A stretch of DNA of 38,918 nt, taken from positions 1 to 38,918 of the forward strand of contig CASEGX010000072.1 in assembly GCA_949287505.1 (NCBI GenBank), in the 5' to 3' direction. The translations under genes were made by a program, and so were the position numbers. This DNA is from an uncultured Spirochaetales bacterium. Its GTDB lineage: Bacteria > Spirochaetota > Spirochaetia > Sphaerochaetales > Sphaerochaetaceae. A model generated the notes under the pieces. That model saw only the letters and a program-made list of their open reading frames with translations. It did not search any database and was not told the origin of the DNA. Shown here in pieces: positions 8,163 to 16,715 of the stretch (within the stretch, counting starts at the first letter, position 1; each line of letters opens with the position of its first letter).

Positions 8163-9338
8163 ATGAAGGGTATCATCGACGTACATAAAGCTGAATATGG
8201 AGTGACGCCTGACGTTGTTGTGGAGGTCCCTCAGGTCACCACGCTCCTCGGAGCCTTTTCCGATTTCTGTTCAGGTTATGCCCTCATGAGCACCAATACT
8301 CAGGGTCTTCGTGTCGCTGTCTCAAAACGTAATGACAGCCAGGTCAGGGTGCTCAATTCGACAAAGAAGGAAAGGAAGAAATTCCAGCTCATAGGACTCA
8401 GGTCCCGCAAGGAAGACAAATGGTGCACACCTGTGAAGTCTGTCTGCCAGGTGCTTCAGGCTGCTGAGCTCGATGTCAGGGGTTTTGACCTTACGCTGAA
8501 AGGACAGAGTGCTGTTGCAGATCCTCCTGCGATCACGGCAGCTATCACCTCAGGGCTCCTCCTTGCTCTGAACAAGCTTTTCGGCTATGAGATAGAGATA
8601 AACCGTCTTGTCCGGCTTGCATATAACTCAAAGCGTTTTTCAGATACATATAAATCAAGGCTTCGTGATCTCATCACGATTTTCTCCTCTGAGCCTGGAA
8701 AGATGCTGCGTTTTGACCTCGAAACCTATGAGTACGCCTCATTTGATTACCCGTTCACAGCAGGTCATGATATGGGATCGTGGTTTATTGACTGTTCCCT
8801 TCCTGCGTATGAGCTGGCAGAGGAGGTCGCGATTTTCCGCGCAGATGCTGAGAGGGCTTTCACTGCTCTCAGAGAGTCACTTCCCAAAGGTGCAAAGGTA
8901 AGATCTGTCACAAGGAAGGAAATCATAGAGAACAAGGCTCTGCAGGAGGACTGGAAGAGGATCATCTCATTTGTTCTTGATGATTCTTCTGCTGCGGAGA
9001 AAGGGTATGAGGCGCTTCTTTCCGGCGAGGCTACACAGCTTGGCAAGGTGCTTTCCGTCGAACAGCGTAATATTGCCCAGCAGGCTGATCTGACATCGCC
9101 CGAGGTAGACTGGCTCGTGAAGAGGGGCGCGGAGATGGACAGTGTCTCAGGCGTCACTGAGATATCTGTAGGGATAATAGGCACTCTCGTTGCGCTTATA
9201 GAAAAGGGCAAGGAGGATGAATTCAGGGAGAAACTTGAGGAGTATGAGCGCATATTCGGCTTCAGGCCGGTTATGAGGGAGTACATACCTTCAGGCTCGA
9301 TAAGGATCATACCGGAAGATGAATATCCTCTTATCTAA
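8163..9338 (+). CDS. Degenerate galactokinase-like GHMP kinase family protein
   Basis: Length (391 aa) and overall pattern match galactokinases, but the signature motifs are eroded. Where galactokinases have GRVNLIGEHTDY, this protein has PQVTTLLGAFSDF (residues ~23-35). The glycine/serine-rich ATP loop GLSSSA is replaced by ADPPAITAA near residue 120. The C-terminal part has a VDWLVKRGAEM segment and an acceptable GHMP C-domain pattern. I infer a protein that kept the fold and may have lost kinase activity, perhaps serving as a binding or regulatory protein. It heads an operon with surE, overlapping it by 20 bases. A very divergent active kinase cannot be ruled out. Confidence 0.6.
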   Translation: MKGIIDVHKAEYGVTPDVVVEVPQVTTLLGAFSDFCSGYALMSTNTQGLRVAVSKRNDSQVRVLNSTKKERKKFQLIGLRSRKEDKWCTPVKSVCQVLQAAELDVRGFDLTLKGQSAVADPPAITAAITSGLLLALNKLFGYEIEINRLVRLAYNSKRFSDTYKSRLRDLITIFSSEPGKMLRFDLETYEYASFDYPFTAGHDMGSWFIDCSLPAYELAEEVAIFRADAERAFTALRESLPKGAKVRSVTRKEIIENKALQEDWKRIISFVLDDSSAAEKGYEALLSGEATQLGKVLSVEQRNIAQQADLTSPEVDWLVKRGAEMDSVSGVTEISVGIIGTLVALIEKGKEDEFREKLEEYERIFGFRPVMREYIPSGSIRIIPEDEYPLI

Positions 9339-10056
9339 TGATGATGGTTACACTGCAGAGGGAATAAGGACGCTTGAGCGTGTCCTGTCCAGCTATGGGC
9401 ATAATATCTATGTCTCAGCCCCTGACAGTGAGCAGAGCGGCAAATCCCATGCAATGACGATAAAGGGCCGTGTCACTGTCACAGAGTATTCCCCTCATCA
9501 TTTCCATGTATCCGGAACCCCTGCTGACTGTATCATCTACAGTCATCGTTGCTCACTTTTCCCTGTCTCTTTTGATGTCGTGATATCCGGAATAAACCAT
9601 GGATACAATCTCTCTACGGATATCATTTATTCCGGTACCTGCGCAGCAGCAAGACAGGCTGCGTTTTATGGTATGAAAGCCATCGCAATCTCCGTAGAGG
9701 AGAGAGATAATCTCAGGCTCTTTGAAGCTGCTGCATCATTTCTGTGTTCCAATCTCGATTATTTTCTGTCCCTGATCCCTGTCGGGACGTTCATGAACAT
9801 AAACCTTCCTTCATCATTCGATGGCCGTTATGAAGCTGCTGGACTTGGCGAGATCGTGTACAATGACTCGGTTGTGGTTCGTGAGATGAATGGTGATAGA
9901 CGTATTCTTGAAATAGAACATGCAGATCTTGAGTATTATCCCTCAGGAACTTCATACCGTGCAGACCATGAGATATGCCACTCCGGTCTTGCCTCTGTCT
10001 CGATTATAGATCCTGTTCCCGCACTTTCTGCGGCAATGGAGAATCTCAAGGCGTGA
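9319..10056 (+). CDS. surE: 5'/3'-nucleotidase SurE
   Basis: SurE is a metal-dependent phosphatase that acts on nucleoside 5' and 3' monophosphates. The 245-residue protein begins MNILLSNDDGY with the metal-binding D8 and D9. It also has the SGKSHAMT segment, SGTPADC and the SGINHGYNLSTDIIYSGT motif that carries the conserved Asn. Length is normal. The gene overlaps the GHMP-like gene by 20 bases and the next gene by 4 bases (GTGA), so the three are likely cotranslated. Confidence 0.94.
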   Translation: MNILLSNDDGYTAEGIRTLERVLSSYGHNIYVSAPDSEQSGKSHAMTIKGRVTVTEYSPHHFHVSGTPADCIIYSHRCSLFPVSFDVVISGINHGYNLSTDIIYSGTCAAARQAAFYGMKAIAISVEERDNLRLFEAAASFLCSNLDYFLSLIPVGTFMNINLPSSFDGRYEAAGLGEIVYNDSVVVREMNGDRRILEIEHADLEYYPSGTSYRADHEICHSGLASVSIIDPVPALSAAMENLKA

Positions 10057-10343
10057 AGTGGGAGGATATCTGTTCACGCTGCACCTTGTGCTGCCATGAG
10101 AAGATCATATACCCAGACTGTCTTGAGATAGACCTGTCGTCGCCTTGTGCATTCCTTGATGAGAAGGAAAGGATCTGCAAGGTCTATGAGAGACGCTTCT
10201 CTTCGTGTCCGCGGTGCGAGAAGGTTACACCGTTCAAGGCAATGTTCAGCCGTTCGCTTCCCGATACATGCGCATATGTTGAATGGGCACGGAGCCATCA
10301 TCTGAGAGTCAGGAGAAAGAGTGAGCTTGTCATCTCTTCTTGA
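10053..10343 (+). CDS. YcgN/YkgJ-type cysteine-cluster protein
   Basis: The 96-residue product has the CxxCxxCC motif (CSRCTLCC) at its N-terminus, then further cysteines in SSPCAFLD, ICKVYERR, SCPRC and DTCAYVEW. This spacing is that of the small zinc/iron-chelating family including YkgJ and YcgN. The function of that family is unknown; metal or Fe-S binding is presumed. I chose the GTG at 10053 because it overlaps the surE stop codon and sits directly before the conserved region. nifS begins 45 bases downstream, which would suit an Fe-S link, but that is inference. Confidence 0.8.
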   Translation: MKWEDICSRCTLCCHEKIIYPDCLEIDLSSPCAFLDEKERICKVYERRFSSCPRCEKVTPFKAMFSRSLPDTCAYVEWARSHHLRVRRKSELVISS

Positions 10344-10388
10344 CGAGTTGAGCCGGCACGGGTAATTTAAGTCCGGATGGAGAATAAT

Positions 10389-11561
10389 ATGGATAGAAAA
10401 TATGTCTATCTCGATAACAACGGCACAACGAGGATGGCGGATGAGGTCGTGGCTTTCATGCATGAGCAGGATGCCCTTTATGGCAATGCATCAAGCATGC
10501 ACACGCTCGGACGTCAGGCTGCTGCCGGAATAGAATGGGCCCGTGGAAAGGTTGCAGAACTCATTGATGCAGAAAACGATGAGATCTACTTCACTTCAGG
10601 GGCATCGGAAAGCAACAACATGGTTTTCAATATCTTCCGCGACAGAATAGACAGCGGAGATAGTCGAAACAGGATTGTCATATCTTCTGTCGAGCATCCT
10701 GCATCGATAGAGAGTGCGAAATACCTTGCAAGTAAGGGTTATCATATTGATTACTGTCCTGTTGACAGTATCGGACGGATAAGGCTTGATGAGCTTGAGC
10801 GTCTTGTGAATGAGAACACGGCCCTTGTTTCCATAATGACGGGTAACAATGAATCGGGAACGATACAGCCTGTCAGGGAAGCTTGTGTTATCGCTCATAA
10901 AGCCGGTGCATACTTCCATACCGATGCCACGCAGGCAATCGGCAAGATCAAGGTATCCGTAAAGGATATGGGTGCAGACTATCTTTCCCTTTCTGGTCAC
11001 AAATTCTATGGTCCGAAGGGAATTGGTGTGCTTTATGCGAGAAGGGGTGTCCCTCTTTCTCCTTTTGTCCATGGAGGACATCAGGAGAAGGGAATGAGAG
11101 CCGGTACGTACAACAATCAGGCAATCTACGGTATCGGTAAGGCCGCGGAGCTCGCTGCATCAAACCTCCAGGATGAGCATGACAGGCTATGGCAGATGAG
11201 GGAGGCTCTCAGGAAGGGAATCGAGGAGCGTATCCCCGGCGTGGTCGTCAATGGCTCGAATGATGAATCATTATGCCTTCCTGGAACGCTCAATATCTCG
11301 TTCCCGTCGGCTGAGGGTGAGTCAATCCTTCTTTATCTCGATCTTGAAGGCATTGAGGTGTCTACAGGTTCTGCATGTGCAACCGGTTCCCTTGAACCCA
11401 GCTATGTGCTTCTTGCTGCAGGACTCGATGTTGAGCTTGCCCATGGATCAATAAGATTCTCATTCGGCAGGTATAACACGATGGAAGATGTTGAATATGT
11501 TCTTGACCGCCTTCCTCCAATCATTGAGAAGGTGAGAGCAATGAGCACAAGGAGGATTTAA
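10389..11561 (+). CDS. nifS: Cysteine desulfurase NifS
   Basis: NifS is a PLP enzyme that removes sulfur from cysteine for Fe-S cluster assembly. The 390-residue protein begins with the class-typical YLDNNGTTRM. It holds the HTDATQAIGK motif, the PLP lysine K205 in SGHKFYGPKG and the active-site cysteine C330 in STGSACATGS. The ATG at 10389 has GGAG at a good distance, while the earlier ATG at 10377 does not. It shares one base with nifU, so the two proteins are coupled as desulfurase and scaffold. Confidence 0.94.
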   Translation: MDRKYVYLDNNGTTRMADEVVAFMHEQDALYGNASSMHTLGRQAAAGIEWARGKVAELIDAENDEIYFTSGASESNNMVFNIFRDRIDSGDSRNRIVISSVEHPASIESAKYLASKGYHIDYCPVDSIGRIRLDELERLVNENTALVSIMTGNNESGTIQPVREACVIAHKAGAYFHTDATQAIGKIKVSVKDMGADYLSLSGHKFYGPKGIGVLYARRGVPLSPFVHGGHQEKGMRAGTYNNQAIYGIGKAAELAASNLQDEHDRLWQMREALRKGIEERIPGVVVNGSNDESLCLPGTLNISFPSAEGESILLYLDLEGIEVSTGSACATGSLEPSYVLLAAGLDVELAHGSIRFSFGRYNTMEDVEYVLDRLPPIIEKVRAMSTRRI

Positions 11562-12172
11562 TGGCTGACAGCTTCATGGCACAGTGGGTATATACAGATA
11601 CGGTAAAGGATCATTTCATCAATCCACGCAATCTCTGGAAGGAGGGAGAGGAATTCACTCCCGATGGAGTCGGGGAGGTCGGGTCTCTCGCATGCGGCGA
11701 TCAGATGAGGGTCGGCATCAAGGTGAAGGACGGGAAGATCTCAGATCTCAGATGGCTTACCTATGGATGCGCGTCTGCAATAGCATCGACTTCTATGATG
11801 AGTGAGATGGCTATCGGCATGACGCTTGAGGATGCTTATCATCTGACACCTTCAGCGATAACCGATGCCCTCGGAGGGCTTCCCGAGCATAAGTTCCATT
11901 GCTCGGTTCTTGGAGATAAGGCACTCAGAGCTGCTATAGATGACTATCTTGAGAAGCACGGCATGCCGAATCCTTATAAGGGTTCTACGGCAAAAATCAT
12001 CTGCGAATGCAAGGGAGTCACGGATCATATGATTGAGGATCTTGTGAAAAGCGGGAAGGTGAATACATTCGAGGAGCTTCAGAAAGAAACCGGATGTGCC
12101 ACTGCCTGTGGAAAATGCCGCGACAGGATTCTTGAAGAACTCAATGAGATGCTGCACATATACGGCAAATGA
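11561..12172 (+). CDS. nifU: NifU-like Fe-S scaffold protein (IscU domain plus BFD-like domain)
   Basis: The 203-residue protein has an N-terminal U-type scaffold with three cluster-binding cysteines, C45 (LACGDQ), C70 (YGCASAIAS) and C114 (HCSVLG). D47, typical of the scaffold loop, is present. The second part is a BFD-like [2Fe-2S] domain with C148/C150 (CECKG) and C183/C186 (ATACGKC). The C-terminal Nfu domain of full-length NifU is missing, as in the shorter forms seen in epsilonproteobacteria and spirochetes. A strong AGGAGG lies at the end of nifS. It receives sulfur from the upstream NifS. Confidence 0.93.
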   Translation: MADSFMAQWVYTDTVKDHFINPRNLWKEGEEFTPDGVGEVGSLACGDQMRVGIKVKDGKISDLRWLTYGCASAIASTSMMSEMAIGMTLEDAYHLTPSAITDALGGLPEHKFHCSVLGDKALRAAIDDYLEKHGMPNPYKGSTAKIICECKGVTDHMIEDLVKSGKVNTFEELQKETGCATACGKCRDRILEELNEMLHIYGK

Positions 12173-12483
12173 TCAGTGTATATCTCGAAGAAGTGAGGGA
12201 TGCCCTCTATCCTAAGAAGAGCGGCGTCCTCACGAAACGCAATAAATACATACATATAGAACCACTCAGACCATATACGAATGATGAGATACGCACACTA
12301 CGCTTGAAGCTTCATCTTTCTGTTGGCCTCTTTGCAGAGCTTCTCGGTGTCTCCGAAAAGACTGTAGAGGCCTGGGAGAGTGGTCACAATGAACCCTCCG
12401 GACCGGCACTGCGTCTGATGAACATGATCCAGCGCTATCCGGATGTCCTTACGGATACACATACCGTTTACATCACTAGATAG
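12169..12483 (+). CDS. Small HTH (XRE/antitoxin-type) DNA-binding protein
   Basis: The 104-residue protein carries a C-terminal helix-turn-helix from about residue 40: IRTLRLKLHLSVGLFAELLGV then KTVEAWESGHNEPSGPA. This is the pattern of HigA/NadS-like antitoxins and related regulators. No toxin gene is next to it; the following gene is convergent and overlaps its last 8 bases. It starts at the ATG that overlaps the nifU stop (ATGA), so it is made together with NifS and NifU. A regulator of Fe-S assembly is possible but unproven. Confidence 0.75.
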   Translation: MISVYLEEVRDALYPKKSGVLTKRNKYIHIEPLRPYTNDEIRTLRLKLHLSVGLFAELLGVSEKTVEAWESGHNEPSGPALRLMNMIQRYPDVLTDTHTVYITR

Positions 12484-14125
12484 CACCATACACAGAGCCG
12501 CCTATGAATTCCCTCAGAAGTGAATCGGAAGGTACAAGCTCTGCGGGTATGGGGTAGATGAAGGAGAGGAAGGCAAGAAGCCTCCGTGCATTGGCATATG
12601 CCTCTCCTTCTTCTTTTTTCACAGAGGATAGGAGCGGTACGGCATATGGCTTCAGCACGCCCAGTTCATACTCAAGTGCGCTGTTTATCATGATGTCTGC
12701 GTTATTCTGGAATGGGAATATATGATTCTTCTCTCCTCTCTCCACAGATGGCCATCTTGAGAGTGTTTCCACAGCATCAAAACCTCTTGTACGGTTGTCC
12801 CGGACCATGCGGCGAAGGATTCTGTTGTCAGTAGTGCTTATTCTCGATCTCGTATCGAGATTTACCTGTGTGAGTGCCGAGATGTATACCCTGAAGCTCC
12901 TGTCCTTTCCGATGTCTGGGAGGAGTTCAGGATTGAGACCATGTATGCCCTCGATTACTAAGATTGAGCTCTCGTCCATCTTCGTGGAATGGCTGTCAAA
13001 GGCTGTAGTCCTTGTCTTGAAAGAAAAGCGAGCCAGATGTACGGCTTTTCCCGCAATGAGATTTGATAGCTGTGAGCGCAGAAGCGGAAGATCAAGAGCC
13101 TCCAGCACCTCGTAATCCCTCTCTCCATATTCATCGATCGGAATTCTCTCTGTCGTGAGGTAATAATCATCTAGGGATATCCTGATCGGCTTGTAACCGT
13201 TTACACGCAGCTCATCTGACAGTTTCATCGAGAACGTGGTTTTTCCTGATGATGACGGCCCTGCGATGAATACTGCTTTCACCGTCTTTCTTGCTGCGAT
13301 TTCCCTTGCTGTATCAGATACCCGCCTTCTCTGAAGTGCTTCTGAAAGAAGAATGGTCTTGCCAATCTCTCCCTCTGGTACCTTGCGGTTGAGTTCGCCA
13401 ATGGACCTGATGCCAAGTATCCTCGCATAATCCTTGTTCTCGTTAAAAACTGAGAAGAGCAGGGGATTATCCGTGAATTCCATTATCGAGAGAGGATTCC
13501 GCATCTGAGGGTATCTCAATAAAAGGCCATCCTCGTATTGCCGCAGTTCCCATAGCTCAAGATACCTCAGGGATGGCAGAAGCGGCTCATAGTACATCTC
13601 CAGGCAGCTTCCTATGCGTGCAAAGCGGTAAAATGCCTGATTCATCGTATCAAGCAGTTCTGCAGTCTCCTCCAGCCCCCTTTCCCTTGCATAGGCCATG
13701 GCCTCGTCATGCGTGAGCTCCACAAGGTTTATCGGAAGGTCTGCAAGGATTGCTTTTCTCATCACATCTTTCAGCTTTTCAGTGTCAGCTTCTCTGCCAT
13801 CGCGATAACGGAAATAATAACCATCTCCAAGGCTGTGCCCGATAATGAGCGTACGTTCAGGCGCTACGATGGCTGAAGCATATGAGAGAAGGAAGCAGAG
13901 ACTCTTCCTGTACACGCGTTTTCCAAGCTGCGAAAAAAGGCGCACGGTCTCTATTGTGGCATTGCCTTCCATCTTCTCAGACAGTGAGACAAGGCTTCCA
14001 TTGACCGTTGCTGCAACAACAGGATTCTCTCTGTATTTCCCATCCGTCCTGATGAGATCCATGAGCTTCGTGTTCTTCTCCGCTCTTGTTTTCAGGCCAT
14101 CAATAGTCAGTTCAAGCATTTCCAT
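12476..14125 (-). CDS. Nucleoside (uridine-type) kinase with TGS-like N-terminus
   Basis: The 549-residue protein joins an N-terminal TGS-like domain and a ThrRS-like middle region to a C-terminal P-loop kinase of the uridine kinase/phosphoribulokinase class. The Walker A is GPSSSGKTT (289-297). Further kinase marks are the DDYYLTTERIP segment and VIEGIHGLNP. This architecture is common in spirochetes, Clostridia and Thermotoga, usually annotated as nucleoside kinase. Substrate preference cannot be read from the sequence. No SD is present; TATGGT (14142-14137) lies 11 bases before the ATG. It converges with the HTH gene and overlaps it by 8 bases. Confidence 0.88.
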   Translation of the reverse strand: MEMLELTIDGLKTRAEKNTKLMDLIRTDGKYRENPVVAATVNGSLVSLSEKMEGNATIETVRLFSQLGKRVYRKSLCFLLSYASAIVAPERTLIIGHSLGDGYYFRYRDGREADTEKLKDVMRKAILADLPINLVELTHDEAMAYARERGLEETAELLDTMNQAFYRFARIGSCLEMYYEPLLPSLRYLELWELRQYEDGLLLRYPQMRNPLSIMEFTDNPLLFSVFNENKDYARILGIRSIGELNRKVPEGEIGKTILLSEALQRRRVSDTAREIAARKTVKAVFIAGPSSSGKTTFSMKLSDELRVNGYKPIRISLDDYYLTTERIPIDEYGERDYEVLEALDLPLLRSQLSNLIAGKAVHLARFSFKTRTTAFDSHSTKMDESSILVIEGIHGLNPELLPDIGKDRSFRVYISALTQVNLDTRSRISTTDNRILRRMVRDNRTRGFDAVETLSRWPSVERGEKNHIFPFQNNADIMINSALEYELGVLKPYAVPLLSSVKKEEGEAYANARRLLAFLSFIYPIPAELVPSDSLLREFIGGSVYGAI

Positions 14126-14167
14126 AGAGAAAGAATACCATATTAAACAGGACCGGATGTGGAATTA

Positions 14168-14530
14168 TCATGAAAGCATCTCATCAGCTATGAAATGCAT
14201 GATGACTGATACAATGTAATCAATCTCTTCCTTCCCGAGTTCCTTTCCTTCCGGAATGCCATGCCATTTCCTGAGACATGACCGGCAGCATGTTCCTGTC
14301 GCATGCTGTGCGATGAACGCTGGATGCCCCTTCATCGGAGTCTGCCTGCCATCATTTACAGGATGAGCAGGTGCAAGACGCTTGGTGATGAAATCCTCTG
14401 CGTGCGATGCAATGACGTTAAGTCCTCTTTCCCTGACGTATTCCTTATCTTTCTGTGAAAGATGAAAGCGCATCCTGAAAGGCGAGGTGCTCCTCCTTCT
14501 CTGAAAATCCATCCATTCATCATCAGTCAT
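14168..14530 (-). CDS. DUF4186 family protein
   Basis: The 120-residue protein matches the DUF4186 pattern closely: FHLSQKDKEYV, HAEDFITKRLAPAHP, DGRQTPMKGHPAFIAQHAT, TCCRSCLRKWHGIP and EEIDYIVSVIM. The conserved His, Cys pair and WH suggest a metal-binding or nuclease-like small protein, but the family has no known function. It diverges from the AOR-like gene across only 46 bases. A TACTAT box (14542-14537) lies 6 bases upstream of the ATG, with no SD. The nucleoside kinase starts 42 bases downstream on the same strand. Confidence 0.85.
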   Translation of the reverse strand: MTDDEWMDFQRRRSTSPFRMRFHLSQKDKEYVRERGLNVIASHAEDFITKRLAPAHPVNDGRQTPMKGHPAFIAQHATGTCCRSCLRKWHGIPEGKELGKEEIDYIVSVIMHFIADEMLS

Positions 14531-14563
14531 GCAGCCATAGTATTACTTTTTTGCTTTACGGAA

Positions 14564-14576
14564 TATAATCAGGCAC
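14564..14576 (+). promoter_or_regulatory. -10 box close to the AOR-like start codon
   Basis: A consensus TATAAT (14564-14569) lies only 7 bases before the ATG at 14577, so transcription would begin at or next to the start codon. There is no SD. No convincing -35 box is visible. Confidence 0.5.
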
Positions 14577-16298
14577 ATGGCAGTCCTTGTAATAAATCTC
14601 AATAAAGAAGAAACGGAGAAGGTGGAAATGCCTCTGAGGGGGCTGGATCTTGCCATCCGATTGTACCATGAGTACGAGAATGAGCAGCCCGTTGTAATCA
14701 CGGCACCTGGACCTGACGCTCTCCGGTTTCAGGGCTCTGCCTTCTTCTCTTTTGTTTTCACTTCTCCGATAACCGGGAACATGGTGATGGAAGCTTCCTC
14801 CTTTCCTCCTGGATACTCGATATACAGACTGGGCTATGAGGCTGTTGTCATAACAGGACGTGCCAGAAAACTTCAGAGCTTGTATGTGGGGGCAGATGGG
14901 GCTGAGTTCACCCTTGCTGAGCATCTCAGAGGAAAGAGTGCTGATGCCGCAAGCGATGCCGTGAAGAGGAATCTTGGGGACACTGTCATGGCAATAGGGC
15001 GTGGAGGTGAGAATGGTGTCCTCTTTGCTTCGTTGCAATGCGGAGGGCATGAGATAGCCTCAAAAGGCCTTGGATGTCTTTTCGGATGGAAGAATCTGAA
15101 GTCGATTGCGATGCCGGGCTTTTCAAGAAAGGACTCCATCGCAAATGGAAAGGCTGAGAGAAGGGCGTTGAGGAATCATGAGAAAAGCCGGATATCAAAA
15201 GCGCTGAGGAAGGAAGGGGGCGGGCGTTTCGTGGATTCTGCCCTTCGTCTGGGATGGCTGCCTGTGAAGAATTACAGCAAGCGCTTCGATCCTCGTGCCT
15301 ATGCCCTGGATGGAAGGGCTGTGATTGATAAATACGGTGTATATCCTGAATCCTGCCAGGACTGTTTTTTCTCCTGCGCACGCCGTACCCGTGACAATGC
15401 GATACTGCCTTCATGGACAGAATGCATGATGCTTGGCAGCAATCTTGGTTTTTTCTCGATAGAGAGTGTCAGGAGGCTCTCGGATGCTGTCAGGGAAGAA
15501 GGGCTTGGCATTGCAGATACAGGTGCACTCCTTTCGTATCTCTCAACGCTTCCAGGCACTGATTACACGCTTCCTGTGTTGAATGGCAAGGATATTGACG
15601 AGTACATACGCATAATCCATCTCATCGGCGAGAACAGGGGGCTGGGAGAGAAGCTGTCACAAGGCTTGAAAGCTTTTCCTGGTGCCGTGGCAACCTCTGA
15701 TCATCTTCCTCTCCTGACAGATTTAAGAGGAGATAATGCCGGGGCTGTTCTTTGCCTTCTTGGCATCTCGTCGCCTCTTCCGGTTTCCTGGCTTCTTCCG
15801 AAGAAGCCGCTGGGAAACAAAGCTGCTGCGATAATGGCACTTTACGAGACGGCATATCGTTTCGCGCTCATCTCTGAAGGCTACTCACCGATGGGTGTGA
15901 TATCTGAATGGTGGGGACGTCTTCCTTCCTCAATATTCCGTTTCCCGTTCCTTCTCCGTATAGCGGCAATGCTCTTTTCTGCCTATGGCCTGAAGGGCAG
16001 GGATCTCTTTCAGCATGGTCTGATGCTTGCTGAGAGCTTCTCTGGAGGAGAAGGTCGTGTTCCTGATTTCTTCATCCTTGAGCCGGAGAGTGCTTACAGC
16101 GACCGGTCCACCGTGCAGCCCCTGAGGCTTCTCGAGTGCTATGAACGTGAGAAGCGTATTGCCTTGAGGGTGCTGAAATCGAGAAGGGAGAAGAGAAATA
16201 CACCTTCCTCTGACAATGCTGCTGCTGTCGGTCCGGATGATGAACGTGGTCTTGACGGGGATCCGGGATTGCAGAACACCACTCCGTTTTCCTCATAG
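14577..16298 (+). CDS. Divergent aldehyde:ferredoxin oxidoreductase family protein
   Basis: AOR proteins are tungsten-pterin and [4Fe-4S] enzymes that oxidise aldehydes with ferredoxin. This 573-residue product shows the N-domain pattern, including a GLGCLFGWKNLKSI segment equivalent to the family's GGLG..MGSKNLKAI. A cluster motif C260-x2-C263-x3-C267 (CQDCFFSC) follows. The fourth cluster cysteine, normally in a DxxGxC segment near the C-terminus, is not found; the equivalent region reads ISEGYSPMGV. I infer a degenerate or specialised family member. The last ~53 codons overlap the phosphodiesterase gene on the other strand and look like non-conserved read-through. Confidence 0.75.
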   Translation: MAVLVINLNKEETEKVEMPLRGLDLAIRLYHEYENEQPVVITAPGPDALRFQGSAFFSFVFTSPITGNMVMEASSFPPGYSIYRLGYEAVVITGRARKLQSLYVGADGAEFTLAEHLRGKSADAASDAVKRNLGDTVMAIGRGGENGVLFASLQCGGHEIASKGLGCLFGWKNLKSIAMPGFSRKDSIANGKAERRALRNHEKSRISKALRKEGGGRFVDSALRLGWLPVKNYSKRFDPRAYALDGRAVIDKYGVYPESCQDCFFSCARRTRDNAILPSWTECMMLGSNLGFFSIESVRRLSDAVREEGLGIADTGALLSYLSTLPGTDYTLPVLNGKDIDEYIRIIHLIGENRGLGEKLSQGLKAFPGAVATSDHLPLLTDLRGDNAGAVLCLLGISSPLPVSWLLPKKPLGNKAAAIMALYETAYRFALISEGYSPMGVISEWWGRLPSSIFRFPFLLRIAAMLFSAYGLKGRDLFQHGLMLAESFSGGEGRVPDFFILEPESAYSDRSTVQPLRLLECYEREKRIALRVLKSRREKRNTPSSDNAAAVGPDDERGLDGDPGLQNTTPFSS

Positions 16299-16633
16299 AG
16301 GCATGGTACATGGGTGTGTCCGGAGATGAATATGTCTCCCTTGCGGAGATCGAAATCTTCCGGAGAGGCTGCGTGTCCATGTGTGATGACAATCCTCTTT
16401 CCATACAGTTCAAGCTCCCTTGAAAGCGGCGGGAAAGGGGTGTTGAAGTACTCGTAGAATCTGTCCGAGTTTCCACGTACTGCTATGAGCGATGAGAAAA
16501 AGCAATCGAATGCGGGGTCAGGACACTGATCTCCTGCACTTATGATTCCCTCTGCTTCGAAATGCGCCGCAGCGCTCTGTACCAGCCTGATTCCTTCTGC
16601 AGAGCCGTGTATGTCTGAGACAATGAGATGCAT
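16139..16633 (-). CDS. YfcE/MJ0936-type metallophosphodiesterase
   Basis: The 164-residue protein is a small calcineurin-like phosphoesterase. The metal-binding set is visible: D7 and H9 (SDIHG), AGDQ, RGNSDRF, ITHGH and SGHTHVP. NPGSPSRPR near the end matches the family's NPGS..PR. Such enzymes cleave phosphodiester model substrates and their natural substrate is generally unknown. The C-terminal 53 codons are antisense to the AOR-like gene over 160 bases. The ATG has no SD; a GATACT box lies 6 bases upstream. It diverges from the hydrolase gene at 16716. Confidence 0.9.
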   Translation of the reverse strand: MHLIVSDIHGSAEGIRLVQSAAAHFEAEGIISAGDQCPDPAFDCFFSSLIAVRGNSDRFYEYFNTPFPPLSRELELYGKRIVITHGHAASPEDFDLRKGDIFISGHTHVPCLYEENGVVFCNPGSPSRPRSSSGPTAAALSEEGVFLFSLLDFSTLKAIRFSRS

Positions 16634-16715
16634 ATGATGAGTATCCAGAGAGCCTATGAATCTGTCAAGAAAGGTTTCCTTTCCTCATTCTTGCTGTTAA
16701 TCTTATATATGAGTT

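Noticed and set aside
8765..9310. A 181-codon open frame antisense to the GHMP kinase-like gene
   Set aside because: It is Ser-rich, has no SD and no family pattern; the sense gene is coupled to surE.
12169..12483. Toxin-antitoxin pair with the nucleoside kinase
   Set aside because: The HTH protein looks antitoxin-like, but the neighbour is a convergent housekeeping-type kinase and no small toxin-like ORF is present.
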